A DNA stretch of 36,304 nt. Origin: Saccoglossus kowalevskii. Taxonomy: Eukaryota > Hemichordata > Enteropneusta > Harrimaniidae. The notes below the pieces were generated by a model. The model was not told the DNA's origin, did not search any database, and saw nothing but the letters and a program-made list of their open reading frames with translations. The first letter of the stretch is position 1, and each line of letters starts with the position of its first letter. Position numbers and translations under genes: made by a program. The DNA lies in the NCBI RefSeq assembly GCF_000003605.2, contig NW_003155262.1, forward strand, positions 1-36,304, in the 5' to 3' direction. Shown one piece after another: positions 1 to 9,535 of this stretch.

Positions 1-3
1 TCA

Positions 4-3000
4 TCAAGTGGTAGGTTCCATTGTTGTCTCTATTTCAGTGGTTAACTCAGTAGTTGCAGCATCCGTTGTGACATCAGTGGTAGGTTCCATTGTTGTCTCC
101 ATTTCAGTAGTTAACTCAGTAGTTGCAGCATCTGTTGTGACATCAGTGGTAGGTTCCATTGTTGTCTCCATTTCAGTGGTTAACTCAGTAGTTACAGCAT
201 CCGTTGTTACATCAGTGGTAGGTTCCATTGTTGTCTCCATTTCAGTAGTTAACTCAGTAGTTGCAGCAGCCGTTGTGACATCAGTGGTAGGTTCCATTGT
301 TGTCTCTATTTCAGTGGTTAACTCAGTAGTTGCAGCATCCGTTGTTACATCAGTGGTAGGTTCCATAGTTGTCTCCATTTCAGTGGTTAAATCAGTAGTT
401 ACAGCATCTGTAGTTACATCAGTGGTAGGTTCAATTGTTGTCTCTATTTCAGTGGTTAAATCAGTAGTTACAGCATCTGTAGTTACATCAGTGGTAGGTT
501 CCAATGTTGTCTCTATTTCAGTGGTTAACTCAGTAGTTGCAGCAGCCGTTGTGACATCAGTGGTAGTTTTCATTGTTGTCTCCATTTCAGTGGTTAACTC
601 AGTAGTTGCAACATCCGTTGTTACATCAGTGGTAGGTTCCATTGTTGTCTCTATTTCAGTGGTTAACACAGTAGTTGCAGCATCCGTTGTTACATCAGTG
701 GTAGGTTCCATTGTTGTCTCCATTTCAGTGGTTAACTCAGTAGTTACAGCATCTGTAGTTACATCAGTGGTAGTTTCCATTGTTGTCTCCATTTCAGTGG
801 TTAACTCAGTAGTTGCAGTATCCGTTGTTACATCAGTGGTAGGTTCCATTGTTGTCTCCATTTCAGTGGTTAACTCAGTAGTTACAGCATCCGTTGTTAC
901 ATCAGTGGTAGGTTCCATTGTTGTCTCCATTTCAGTTGTTAACTCAGTAGTTGCAGAATCCGTTGTGACATCAGTGGTAGGTTCCATTGTTGTCTCTATT
1001 TCAGTGGTTAACTCAGTAGTTAAAGCATCCGTTGTGACATCAGTGGTAGGTTCCATTGTTGTCTCCATTTCAGTAGTTAACTTGGTAGTTGCAGCATCTG
1101 TAGTGACATCAGTGGTAGGTTGCATTGTTGTCTCCATTTCAGTGCTTAACTCAGTAGTTGCAGAATCCGTTGTGACATCAGTGGTAGGTTCCATTGTTGT
1201 CTCCGTTTCAGTAGTTAACTCAGTAGTTGCAGAATCCGTTGTGACATCAGTGGTAGGTTCCATTGTTGTCTCCATTTCAGTAGTTAACTCGGTAGTTGCA
1301 GCATCTGTAGTGACATCAGTGGTAGGTTCCATTGTTGTCTCCATTTCAGTGGTTAACTCAGTAGTTAAAGCATCCGTTGTGACATCAGTGGTAGGTTCCA
1401 TTGTTAACTCAGTAGTTTCAGCATCTGTCGTTACATCAGTGGTAGGATCCATTGTTGTCTCTATTTCAGTAGTTAACTCTGTAGTTGCAGCATCCGTTGT
1501 TACATCAGTGGTAGGTTCCATTGTTGTCTCCATTCCAGTGGTTAACTCAGTAGTTACAGCATCTGTAGTTACATCAGTGGTAGGTTCCATTGTTGTCTCC
1601 ATTTCAGTGGTTAACTCAGTAGTTGCAGTATCCGTTGTGACATCAGTCGTAGGTTCCATTGTTGTCTCTATTTCAGTGGTTAACTCAGTAGTTACAGCAT
1701 CTGTAGTTACATCAGTGGTAGGTTCCATTGTTGTCTCCATTTCAGTGGTTAACTCAGTAGTTACAGCATCCGTTGTTACATCAGTGGTAGGTTCCATTGT
1801 TGTCTCCATTTCAGTGGTTAACTCAGTAGTTACAGCATCTGCAGTTACATCAGTGGTAGATTCCATTGTTGTCTCCATTTCAGTAGTTAACTCAGTAGTT
1901 GCAGAATCCGTTGTTACATCAGTGGTAGGTTCCATTGTTGTCTCCATTTCAGTGGTTAACTCAGTAGTTACAGCATCCGTTGTTACATCAGTGGTAGGTT
2001 CCATTGTTGTCTCCATTTCAGTGGTTAACTCAGTAGTTACAGCATCTGTAGTTACATCAATGGTAGGTTCCATTGTTGTCTCCATTTCAGTAGTTAACTC
2101 AGTAGTTACAGCATCCGTTGTTACATCAGTGGTAGGTTCCATTGTTGTCTCCATTTCAGTGGTTAACTCAGTAGTTGCAGCATCCGTTGTTACATCAGTG
2201 GTAGGTTCCATTGTTGTCTCCATTTCAGTGGTTAACTCATTAGTTGCAGCATCTGTAGTTACATCGGTGGTAGGTTCCATTGTTGTCTCAATTTCCGTGG
2301 TTAACTCAGTAGTTACAGCATCCGTTGTTACATCAGTGGTAGGTTCCATTGTTGTCTCCATTTCAGTGGTTATCTCAGTAGATACATAATCCGTTGTTAC
2401 ATCAGTGGTAGGTTCCATTGTTGTCTCCATTTCAGTGGTTAACTCAGTAGTTACAGCGTCCGTTGTTACATCAGTGGTAGGTTCCATTGTTGTCTCCATT
2501 TCAGTGGTCAACTCAGTAGTTACAGAATCCGTTGTTACATTAGTGGTAGGTTGCATTGTTGTCTCCATTTCAGTGGTTAACTCAGTTGTTGCAGCATCCG
2601 TTGTTACATCAGTGGTAGGTTGCATTGTTGTCTCCATTTCAGTGGTTAACTCAGAAGTTAAAGCATCTGTAGTGACATCAGTGGTAGGTTCCATTGTTGT
2701 CTCCATTTTAGTGGTTAACTCAGTAGTTACAGCATCCGTTGTGACATCAGTGGTAGGTTCCATTGTTGTCTCCATTTCAGTGGTTAACCCAGTAGTTACA
2801 GAATCTGTAGTGACATCAGTGGTAGGTTCCATTGTTGTCTCCATTTCAGTGGTTAACTCAGTAGTTTCAGCATCCGTTGTTACATCAGTGGTAGGTTCCA
2901 TTGTTGTCCCCATTTCAGTGGTTAACTCAGTAGTTACAGTATCTGTAGTTACATCAGTGGTAGGTTCCATGGTTGTCTCCATTTCAGTGGTTAACCCAGT

Positions 3001-5112
3001 AGTTAAAACATCTGTAGTGACATCAGTGGTTGGTTCCATTGTTGTCTCCATTTCAGTAGTTAACTCTGTAGTTGCAGCATCCGTTGTTACATCAGTGGTA
3101 GGTTCCATTGTTGTCTCCATTCCAGTGGTTAACTCAGTAGTTACAGCATATGTAGTTACATCAGTGGTAGGTTCCATTGTTGTCTCCATTTCAGTGGTTA
3201 ACTCAGTAGTTGCAGTATCCGTTGTGACATCAGTCGTAGGTTCCATTGTTGTCTCTATTTCAGTGGTTAACTCAGTAGTTACAGCATCTGTAGTTACATC
3301 AGTGGTAGGTGTCATTGTTGTCTCCATTTCAGTGGTTAACTCTGTAGTTTCAGCATCTGTTGTGACATCAGTGGTAGGTTCCATTGTTGTCTCCATTTCA
3401 GTGGTTAATTCAGTAGTTACAGCATCTGTAGTTACATCAGTGGTAGGTTCCATTGTTGTCTCCATTTCAGTGGTTAACTCAGTTGTTTCAGCATCTGTTG
3501 TGACATCAGTGGTAGGTTCCATTGTTGTTTCCATTTCAGTGGTTAACTCAGTAGTTGCAGCATCCGTTGTTACATCAGTGGTAGTTTCCATTGTTGTCTC
3601 CATTTCAGTGGTTAACTCAGTAGTTGCAGCATCTGTAGTTACATCGGTGGTAGGTTCCATTGTTGTCTCCATTTCAGTGGTTAACTCAGTAGTTACAGCA
3701 TACGTTGTTACATCAGTGGTAGGTTCCATTGTTGTCTCCATTTTAGTGGTTAACTCAGTAGTTACAGAATCCGTTGTTACATCAGTGGTAGGTTCCCTTG
3801 TTGTCTCCATTTCAGTGGTTAACTCAGTAGTTACAGAATCCGTTGTTACATCAGTGGTAGGTTCCATTGTTGTCTCCATTTCAGTGGTTAACTCAGTTGT
3901 TGCAACATCCGTGGTTACATCAGTGGTAGGTTCCATTGTTGTCTCCATTTCAGTGGTTAACTCAGTAGTTACAGCATCCGTTGTTACATCAGTGGTAGGT
4001 TCCATTGTTGTCTCCATTTCAGTGGTTAACTCAGTAGTTACAGCATCTGTAGTTACATCAGTGGTAGGTTCCATTGTTGTCTCCATTTCAGTGGTTAACT
4101 CGGTAGTTGCAGCATTCCCGTTTGTTACATCAGTGGTAGGTTCCATTGTTGTCTCCATTTCAGTAGTTAACTCAGTAGTTGCAGCATCTGTAGTTACATC
4201 TGTGGTAGGTTCCATTGTTGTCTCCATTTCAGTGGTTAACTCAGTAGTTGCAGCATCCGTTGTTACATCAGTGGTAGGTTCCATTGTTGTCTCAATTTCA
4301 GTGGTTAACTCAGTAGTTGCAGCATCCGTTGTGACATCAGTGGTAGGTTCCATTGTTGTCTCCATTTCAGTGGTTAACTCAGTAGTTGCAGCATCCGTTG
4401 TAACATCAGTGGTAGGTTCCATTGTTGTCTCTATTTCAGTGGTTAACTCAGTAGTTGCAACATCTGTAGTTACATCAGTGGTAGGTTCCATTGTTGTCTC
4501 CATTTCAGTGGTTAACTCAGTAGTTGCAGCATCCGTTGTTACATCAGTGGTAGGTTCCATTGTTGTCTCCATTTCAGTAGTTAACACAGTAGTTGCAGCA
4601 TCCGTTGTGACATCAGTGGTAGGTTCCATTGTTGTCTCTATTTCAGTGGTTAACTCAGTAGTTACAGCATCTGTAGTTACATCAGTGGTAGGTTCCATTG
4701 TTGTCTCCATTTCAGTGGTTAACTCAGTAGTTACAGTATCTGTAGTTACATCAATGGTAGGTTCCATTGTTGTCTCTATTTCAGTGGTTAACTCAGTAGT
4801 TACAGCATCTGTAGTTACATCAGTGGTAGGTTCCATTGTTGTCTCCATTTCAGTGGTTAACTCAGTAGTTGCAGCATCCGTTGTTACATCAGTGGTAGGT
4901 TCCATTGTTGTCTCAATTTCAGTGGTTAACTCAGTAGTTGCAGTATCCGTTGTGACATCAGTGGTAGGTTCCATTGTTGTCTCCATTTCAGTGGTTAACT
5001 CAGTAGTTGCAGCATCCGTTGTAACATCAGTGGTAGGTTCCATTGTTGTCTCTATTTCAGTGGTTAACTCAGTAGTTGCAGCATCTGTAGTTACATCAGT
5101 GGTAGGTTCCAT
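4..5112 (-). CDS. Mucin-like Thr/Glu-rich repeat protein, segment 1 (most C-terminal in window)
   Basis: This frame of 1,702 codons consists only of the 23-residue repeat and is the most varied part of the array. Residue 12 is A, V, E or L, and residue 11 is A, V, S or T. Single units carry MTPTT, MGTTM, DYVST or MQPTTNV. A 17-residue short unit lies at about 1390-1440. A 24-residue unit with an N-G-N insertion at 4113-4123 is probably a read error. The TGA at 4-6 that ends the frame is created by one extra A at 6-7, so it is unlikely to be the true C terminus. The first Met at 5112 is simply the first Met after the indel cluster at 5124-5333; each unit has two Met codons, so it is not a real start. 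Composition (about 43% Thr, 26% acidic) fits a densely O-glycosylated, extended extracellular domain. That role is inferred from composition, not from a recognised family domain. Confidence 0.7.
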   Translation of the reverse strand: MEPTTDVTTDAATTELTTEIETTMEPTTDVTTDAATTELTTEMETTMEPTTDVTTDTATTELTTEIETTMEPTTDVTTDAATTELTTEMETTMEPTTDVTTDAVTTELTTEIETTMEPTIDVTTDTVTTELTTEMETTMEPTTDVTTDAVTTELTTEIETTMEPTTDVTTDAATTVLTTEMETTMEPTTDVTTDAATTELTTEMETTMEPTTDVTTDVATTELTTEIETTMEPTTDVTTDAATTELTTEMETTMEPTTDVTTDAATTELTTEIETTMEPTTDVTTDAATTELTTEMETTMEPTTDVTTDAATTELTTEMETTMEPTTDVTNGNAATTELTTEMETTMEPTTDVTTDAVTTELTTEMETTMEPTTDVTTDAVTTELTTEMETTMEPTTDVTTDVATTELTTEMETTMEPTTDVTTDSVTTELTTEMETTREPTTDVTTDSVTTELTTKMETTMEPTTDVTTYAVTTELTTEMETTMEPTTDVTTDAATTELTTEMETTMETTTDVTTDAATTELTTEMETTMEPTTDVTTDAETTELTTEMETTMEPTTDVTTDAVTTELTTEMETTMEPTTDVTTDAETTELTTEMETTMTPTTDVTTDAVTTELTTEIETTMEPTTDVTTDTATTELTTEMETTMEPTTDVTTYAVTTELTTGMETTMEPTTDVTTDAATTELTTEMETTMEPTTDVTTDVLTTGLTTEMETTMEPTTDVTTDTVTTELTTEMGTTMEPTTDVTTDAETTELTTEMETTMEPTTDVTTDSVTTGLTTEMETTMEPTTDVTTDAVTTELTTKMETTMEPTTDVTTDALTSELTTEMETTMQPTTDVTTDAATTELTTEMETTMQPTTNVTTDSVTTELTTEMETTMEPTTDVTTDAVTTELTTEMETTMEPTTDVTTDYVSTEITTEMETTMEPTTDVTTDAVTTELTTEIETTMEPTTDVTTDAATNELTTEMETTMEPTTDVTTDAATTELTTEMETTMEPTTDVTTDAVTTELTTEMETTMEPTIDVTTDAVTTELTTEMETTMEPTTDVTTDAVTTELTTEMETTMEPTTDVTTDSATTELTTEMETTMESTTDVTADAVTTELTTEMETTMEPTTDVTTDAVTTELTTEMETTMEPTTDVTTDAVTTELTTEIETTMEPTTDVTTDTATTELTTEMETTMEPTTDVTTDAVTTELTTGMETTMEPTTDVTTDAATTELTTEIETTMDPTTDVTTDAETTELTMEPTTDVTTDALTTELTTEMETTMEPTTDVTTDAATTELTTEMETTMEPTTDVTTDSATTELTTETETTMEPTTDVTTDSATTELSTEMETTMQPTTDVTTDAATTKLTTEMETTMEPTTDVTTDALTTELTTEIETTMEPTTDVTTDSATTELTTEMETTMEPTTDVTTDAVTTELTTEMETTMEPTTDVTTDTATTELTTEMETTMETTTDVTTDAVTTELTTEMETTMEPTTDVTTDAATTVLTTEIETTMEPTTDVTTDVATTELTTEMETTMKTTTDVTTAAATTELTTEIETTLEPTTDVTTDAVTTDLTTEIETTIEPTTDVTTDAVTTDLTTEMETTMEPTTDVTTDAATTELTTEIETTMEPTTDVTTAAATTELTTEMETTMEPTTDVTTDAVTTELTTEMETTMEPTTDVTTDAATTELTTEMETTMEPTTDVTTDAATTELTTEIETTMEPTT
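1010..1745. repeat. Higher-order block, duplicated 330 units away (copy 1)
   Basis: About 735 bp match 23769-24504 unit by unit. They share GTTAAAG, AACTTGG, GTGCTTAAC, CCGTTTCAG, the 18-bp deletion, GGATCC and ATTCCAG variants. I count about four base differences: near 1105, 1112, 1131 and 1427. Similarity stops near 1746, where the other copy switches to a different unit. Confidence 0.88.
1390..1440 (-). repeat. Short 17-residue unit (18-bp in-frame deletion), copy 1
   Basis: The unit lacks 18 bases (six residues, TEMETT-type), so TTELT runs directly into MEPTTDV. The junction is at about 1401-1410 on the plus strand. Only one other unit in the window has this deletion, at about 24160, and its neighbouring units match too. 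The deletion is in frame. Confidence 0.9.
2520..3015. repeat. Relative of the 34.9-35.9 kb block (470 units away)
   Basis: The ordered variants GTTACAGAATCC, TTGCATTG, GTTGTTGCAG, GAAGTTAAAG, ATTTTAGTGG, GTTAACCCAG, GTTTCAG and GTTAAAACATC match 34,935-35,430. The distance 32,415 becomes 32,430 (470 x 69) after indel correction. Several private substitutions suggest this pair is older than the 9-unit duplication at 35 kb. Confidence 0.82.
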
Positions 5113-5345
5113 TGTTGTCTCAATTTTCAGTGGTTAACTCAGTAGTTGCAGCATCCGTTGTTACATCAGTGGTAGGTTTCCATTGTTGTCTCTATTTCAG
5201 TGGTTAAACTCTGTAGTTACAGCATCTGTAGTTACATCAGTGGTAGGTTCCCATAGTTGTCTCCATTTCAGTGGTTAAATTCAGTAGTTGCAGCATCCGT
5301 TGTGACATCAGTGGTAGGGTTCCATTGTTGTCTTATTTCAGTGGT
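5113..5345. other. Cluster of seven single-base indels breaking the frame
   Basis: Compared with neighbouring units there is an extra T at 5124-5127, an extra T at 5177-5179, an extra A at 5206-5208, an extra C at 5250-5252, an extra base at 5276-5282, an extra G at 5317-5319 and a missing base at about 5333 (net +5). Nearly all lie in homopolymers. Thousands of bases on either side have none, so this looks like uncorrected low-quality read sequence rather than biological decay. Confidence 0.85.
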
Positions 5346-8300
5346 TAACTCAGTAGTTGCAGCATCTGTAGTTACATCAGTGGTAGCTTCCATTGTTGTC
5401 TCCATTTCAGTGGTTAACTCAGTAGTTGCAGCATCCGTTGTGACATCAGTGGTAGGTTCCATAGTTGTCTCCATTTCAGTGGTTAACTCAGTAGTTGCAG
5501 CATCCGTTGTGACATCAGTGGTAGGTTCCATTGTTGACTCCATTTCAGTGGTTAACTCAGTAGTTACAGCATCTGTAGTTACATCAGTGGTAGGTTCCAT
5601 TGTTGTCTCCATTTCAGTGGTTAACTCAGTAGTTGCAGCGTCCGTTGTTACATCAGTGGTAGGTTCCATTGTTGTCTCCATTTCAGTAGTTAACTCAGTA
5701 GTTGCAGCATCCGTTGTGATATCAGTGGTAGGTTCCATTGTTGTCTCTATTTCAGTGGTTAACTCAGTAGTTACAGCATCTGTAGTTACATCAGTGGTAG
5801 GTTCCATTGTTGTCTCCATTTCAGTGGTTAACTCAGTAGTTTCAGCATCTGTAGTTACATCAGTGGTAGGTTCCATTGTTGTCTCCATTTCAGTGGTTAA
5901 CTCAGTAGTTGCAGCATCCGTTGTGACATCAGCGGTAGGTTCCATTGTTGTCTCTATTTCAGTGGTTAACTCAGTAGTTACAGCATCTGTAGTTACATCA
6001 GTGGTAGGTTCCATTGTTGTCTCCATTTCAGTAGTTAACTCAGTAGTTGCAGCATCCGTTGTGACATCAGTGGTAGGTTCCATTGTTGTCTCCATTTCAG
6101 TGGTTAACTCAGTAGTTGCAGCATCTGTAGTTACATCAGTGGTAGGTTCCATTGTTGGCTCCATTTCAGTGGTTAACTCAGTAGTTGCAGCATCTGTAGT
6201 TACATCAGTGGTAGGTTCCATTGTTGTCTCCATTTCAGTGGTTAACTCAGTAGTTGCAGCATCCGTTGTGACATCAGTGGTAGGTTCCATTGTTGTCTCC
6301 ATTTCAGTGGTTAACTCAGTAGTTGCAGCATCCGTTGTGACATCAGTGGTAGGTTCCATTGTTGTCTCCATTTCAGTGGTTAACTCAGTAGTTACAGCAT
6401 ATGTAGTTACATCAGTCGTAGGTTCCATTGTTGTCTCCATTTCAGTGGTTAACTCAGTAGTTGCAGCATCCGTTGTTACATCAGTGGTAGGTTCCATGGT
6501 TGTCTCCATTTCAGTAGTTAACTCAGTAGTTGCCGCATCCGTTGGTACATCAGTGGTAGGTTCCATTGTTGTCTCCATTTCAGTAGTTAACTCAGTAGTT
6601 GCAGCATCCGTTGTTACATCAGTGGTAGGTTCCATTGTTGTCTCCATTTCAGTAGTTAACTCAGTAGTTGCAGCATCCGTTGGTACATCAGTGGTAGGTT
6701 CCATTGTTGTCTCCATTTCAGTGGTTAACTCTGTAGTTTCAGCATCTGTTGTGACATCAGTGGTAGGTTCCATTGTTGTCTCCATTTCAGTGGTTAACTC
6801 AGTAGTTACAGCATCTGTAGTTACATCAGTGGTAGGTTCCATTGTTGTCTCCATTTCAGTGGTTAACTCAGTAGTTGCAGCATCCATTGTTACATCAGTG
6901 GTAGGTTCCATTGTTGTCTCCATTTCAGTAGTTAACTCAGTAGTTGCCGCATCCGTTGGTACATCAGTGGTAGGTTCCATTGTTGTCTCCATTTCAGTAG
7001 TTAACTCAGTAGTTGCAGCATCCGTTGTTACATCAGTGGTAGGTTCCATTGTTGTCTCCATTTCAGTGGTTAACTCAGTAGTTGCAGCATCTGTAGTTAC
7101 ATCAGTGGTAGGTTCCATTGTTGTCTCCATTTCAGTGGTTAACTCAGTAGTTGCAGCATCCGTTGTGACATCAGTGGTAGGTTCCATTGTTGTCTCCATT
7201 TCAGTGGTTAACTCAGTAGTTGCAGCATCCGTTGTGACATCAGCGGTAGGTTCCATTGTTGTCTCCATTTCAGTGGTTAACTCAGTAGTTGCAGCATCTG
7301 TAGTTACATCAGTGGTAGGTTCCATTGTTGTCTCCATTTCAGTGGTTAACTCAGTAGTTGCAGCATCCGTTGTGACATCAGTGGTAGGTTCCATTGTTGT
7401 CTCCATTTCAGTGGTTAACTCAGTAGTTGCAGCATCCGTTGTGACATCAGTGGTAGGTTCCATTGTTGTCTCCATTTCAGTGGTTAACTCAGTAGTTACA
7501 GCATATGTAGTTACATCAGTGGTAGGTTCCATTGTTGTCTCCATTTCAGTGGTTAACTCACTAGTTGCAGCGTCCGTTGTTACATCAGTGGTAGGTTCCA
7601 TTGTTGTCTCCATTTCAGTAGTTAACTCAGTAGTTGCAGCATCCGTTGTGATATCAGTGGTAGGTTCCATTGTTGTCTCTATTTCAGTGGTTAACTCAGT
7701 AGTTACAGCATCTGTAGTTACATCAGTGGTAGGTTCCATTGTTGTCTCCATTTCAGTGGTTAACTCAGTAGTTTCAGCATCTGTAGTTACATCAGTGGTA
7801 GGTTCCATTGTTGTCTCCATTTCAGTGGTTAACTCAGTAGTTGCAGCATCCGTTGTGACATCAGCGGTAGGTTCCATTGTTGTCTCCATTTCAGTAGTTA
7901 ACTCAGTAGTTGCAGCATCTGTAGTTACATCAGTGGTAGGTTCCATTGTTGTCTCCATTTCAGTGGTTAACTCAGTAGTTGCAGCATCCGTTGTTACATC
8001 AGTGGTAGGTTCCATTGTTGTCTCAATTTCAGTGGTTAACTCAGTAGTTGCAGCATCCGTTGTGACATCAGTGGTAGGTTCCATTGTTGTCTCCATTTCA
8101 GTGGTTAACTCAGTAGTTGCAGCATCCGTTGTAACATCAGTGGTAGGTTCCATTGTTGTCTCTATTTCAGTGGTTAACTCAGTAGTTGCAACATCTGTAG
8201 TTACATCAGTGGTAGGTTCCATTGTTGTCTCCATTTCAGTGGTTAACTCAGTAGTTGCAGCATCCGTTGTTACATCAGTGGTAGGTTCCATTGTTGTCTC

Positions 8301-9476
8301 CATTTCAGTAGTTAACACAGTAGTTGCAGCATCCGTTGTGACATCAGTGGTAGGTTCCATTGTTGTCTCTATTTCAGTGGTTAACTCAGTAGTTACAGCA
8401 TCTGTAGTTACATCAGTGGTAGGTTCCATTGTTGTCTCCATTTGAGTGGTTAACTCAGTAGTTACAGTATCTGTAGTTACATCAATGGTAGGTTCCATTG
8501 TTGTCTCTATTTCAGTGGTTAACTCAGTAGTTGCAGCATCCGTTGTTACATCAGTGGTAGGTTCCATTGTTGTCTCCATTTCAGTAGTTAACTCAGTAGT
8601 TGCAGCATCCGTTGTGACATCAGTGGTAGGTTCCATTGTTGTCTCTATTTCAGTGGTTAACTCAGTAGTTACAGCATCTGTAGTTACATCAGTGGTAGGT
8701 TCCATTGTTGTCTCCATTTCAGTGGTTAACTCAGTAGTTGCAGCATCCGTTGTGACATCAGTGGTAGGTTCCATTGTTGTCTCTATTTCAGTGGTTAACT
8801 CAGTAGTTGCAGCATCCGTTGTGACATCAGTGGTAGGTTCCATTGTTGTCTCCATTTCAGTGGTTAACTCAGTAGTTGCAGCATCCGTTGTGACATCAGT
8901 GGTAGGTTCCATTGTTGTCTCCATTTCAGTGGTTAACTCTGTAGTTTCAGCATCTGTTGTGACATCAGTGGTAGGTTCCATTGTTGACTCCATTTCAGTG
9001 GTTAACTCAGTAGTTACAGCATCTGTAGTTACATCAGTGGTAGGTTCCATTGTTGTCTCCATTTCAGTGGTTAACTCACTAGTTGCAGCGTCCGTTGTTA
9101 CATCAGTGGTAGGTTCCATTGTTGTCTCCATTTCAGTAGTTAACTCAGTAGTTGCAGCATCCGTTGTGATATCAGTGGTAGGTTCCATTGTTGTCTCTAT
9201 TTCAGTGGTTAACTCAGTAGTTACAGCATCTGTAGTTACATCAGTGGTAGGTTCCATTGTTGTCTCCATTTCAGTGGTTAACTCAGTAGTTTCAGCATCT
9301 GTAGTTACATCAGTGGTAGGTTCCATTGTTGTCTCCATTTCAGTGGTTAACTCAGTAGTTGCAGCATCCGTTGTGACATCAGCGGTAGGTTCCATTGTTG
9401 TCTCCATTTCAGTAGTTAACTCAGTAGTTGCAGCATCTGTAGTTACATCAGTGGTAGGTTCCATTGTTGTCTCCAT
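5268..9476 (-). CDS. Mucin-like Thr/Glu-rich repeat protein, segment 2
   Basis: These 1,402 codons of the same repeat are much more uniform than segment 1, with most units A12 or V12 and M20 or I20. Recurrent variants are MEPTADV (5930, 7241, 7862, 9380), DITTD, MESTM, TSEL and DVPTD. The last replaces Thr with Pro and occurs three times, near 6545, 6684 and 6958. The end at 5268 is a frameshift scramble (residues IRQQWN near 5318-5333) inside the cluster of single-base indels at 5124-5333. The beginning at 9476 follows a one-base loss at about 9494, itself compensated by an extra C at 9529-9531. Neither end is biological. I read this as a continuation of the protein of segment 1. Confidence 0.7.
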   Translation of the reverse strand: METTMEPTTDVTTDAATTELTTEMETTMEPTADVTTDAATTELTTEMETTMEPTTDVTTDAETTELTTEMETTMEPTTDVTTDAVTTELTTEIETTMEPTTDITTDAATTELTTEMETTMEPTTDVTTDAATSELTTEMETTMEPTTDVTTDAVTTELTTEMESTMEPTTDVTTDAETTELTTEMETTMEPTTDVTTDAATTELTTEMETTMEPTTDVTTDAATTELTTEIETTMEPTTDVTTDAATTELTTEMETTMEPTTDVTTDAVTTELTTEIETTMEPTTDVTTDAATTELTTEMETTMEPTTDVTTDAATTELTTEIETTMEPTIDVTTDTVTTELTTQMETTMEPTTDVTTDAVTTELTTEIETTMEPTTDVTTDAATTVLTTEMETTMEPTTDVTTDAATTELTTEMETTMEPTTDVTTDVATTELTTEIETTMEPTTDVTTDAATTELTTEMETTMEPTTDVTTDAATTELTTEIETTMEPTTDVTTDAATTELTTEMETTMEPTTDVTTDAATTELTTEMETTMEPTADVTTDAATTELTTEMETTMEPTTDVTTDAETTELTTEMETTMEPTTDVTTDAVTTELTTEIETTMEPTTDITTDAATTELTTEMETTMEPTTDVTTDAATSELTTEMETTMEPTTDVTTYAVTTELTTEMETTMEPTTDVTTDAATTELTTEMETTMEPTTDVTTDAATTELTTEMETTMEPTTDVTTDAATTELTTEMETTMEPTADVTTDAATTELTTEMETTMEPTTDVTTDAATTELTTEMETTMEPTTDVTTDAATTELTTEMETTMEPTTDVTTDAATTELTTEMETTMEPTTDVPTDAATTELTTEMETTMEPTTDVTMDAATTELTTEMETTMEPTTDVTTDAVTTELTTEMETTMEPTTDVTTDAETTELTTEMETTMEPTTDVPTDAATTELTTEMETTMEPTTDVTTDAATTELTTEMETTMEPTTDVPTDAATTELTTEMETTMEPTTDVTTDAATTELTTEMETTMEPTTDVTTYAVTTELTTEMETTMEPTTDVTTDAATTELTTEMETTMEPTTDVTTDAATTELTTEMETTMEPTTDVTTDAATTELTTEMEPTMEPTTDVTTDAATTELTTEMETTMEPTTDVTTDAATTELTTEMETTMEPTTDVTTDAVTTELTTEIETTMEPTADVTTDAATTELTTEMETTMEPTTDVTTDAETTELTTEMETTMEPTTDVTTDAVTTELTTEIETTMEPTTDITTDAATTELTTEMETTMEPTTDVTTDAATTELTTEMETTMEPTTDVTTDAVTTELTTEMESTMEPTTDVTTDAATTELTTEMETTMEPTTDVTTDAATTELTTEMETTMEATTDVTTDAATTELTTEIRQQWNPTTDVTTDAATTEFNH

Positions 9477-9489
9477 TTCAGTGGTTAAC

Positions 9490-9535
9490 TCAGTAGTGCT
9501 GCATCCGTTGTGACATCAGTGGTAGGTTCCCATTG
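9490..9535. other. Compensated indel pair (-1 then +1)
   Basis: A base is missing and the order is altered at about 9494-9501 (GTAGTGCTGC in place of GTAGTTGCAGC). An extra C follows at 9529-9531. Only about 12 codons between them are out of register. The stop at 9516-9518 on the minus strand exists only in this shifted stretch. Confidence 0.85.

Noticed and set aside
4-6. True stop codon of the gene at 4-6
   Set aside because: The TGA is created by one extra A at 6-7 relative to every other unit, and the array is still running at position 1.
5113-9515. Pseudogene decay as the cause of the frameshifts
   Set aside because: The lesions are clustered homopolymer indels with clean kilobases between them and no substitution stops, which fits sequence error better. 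Accurate reads would settle it.
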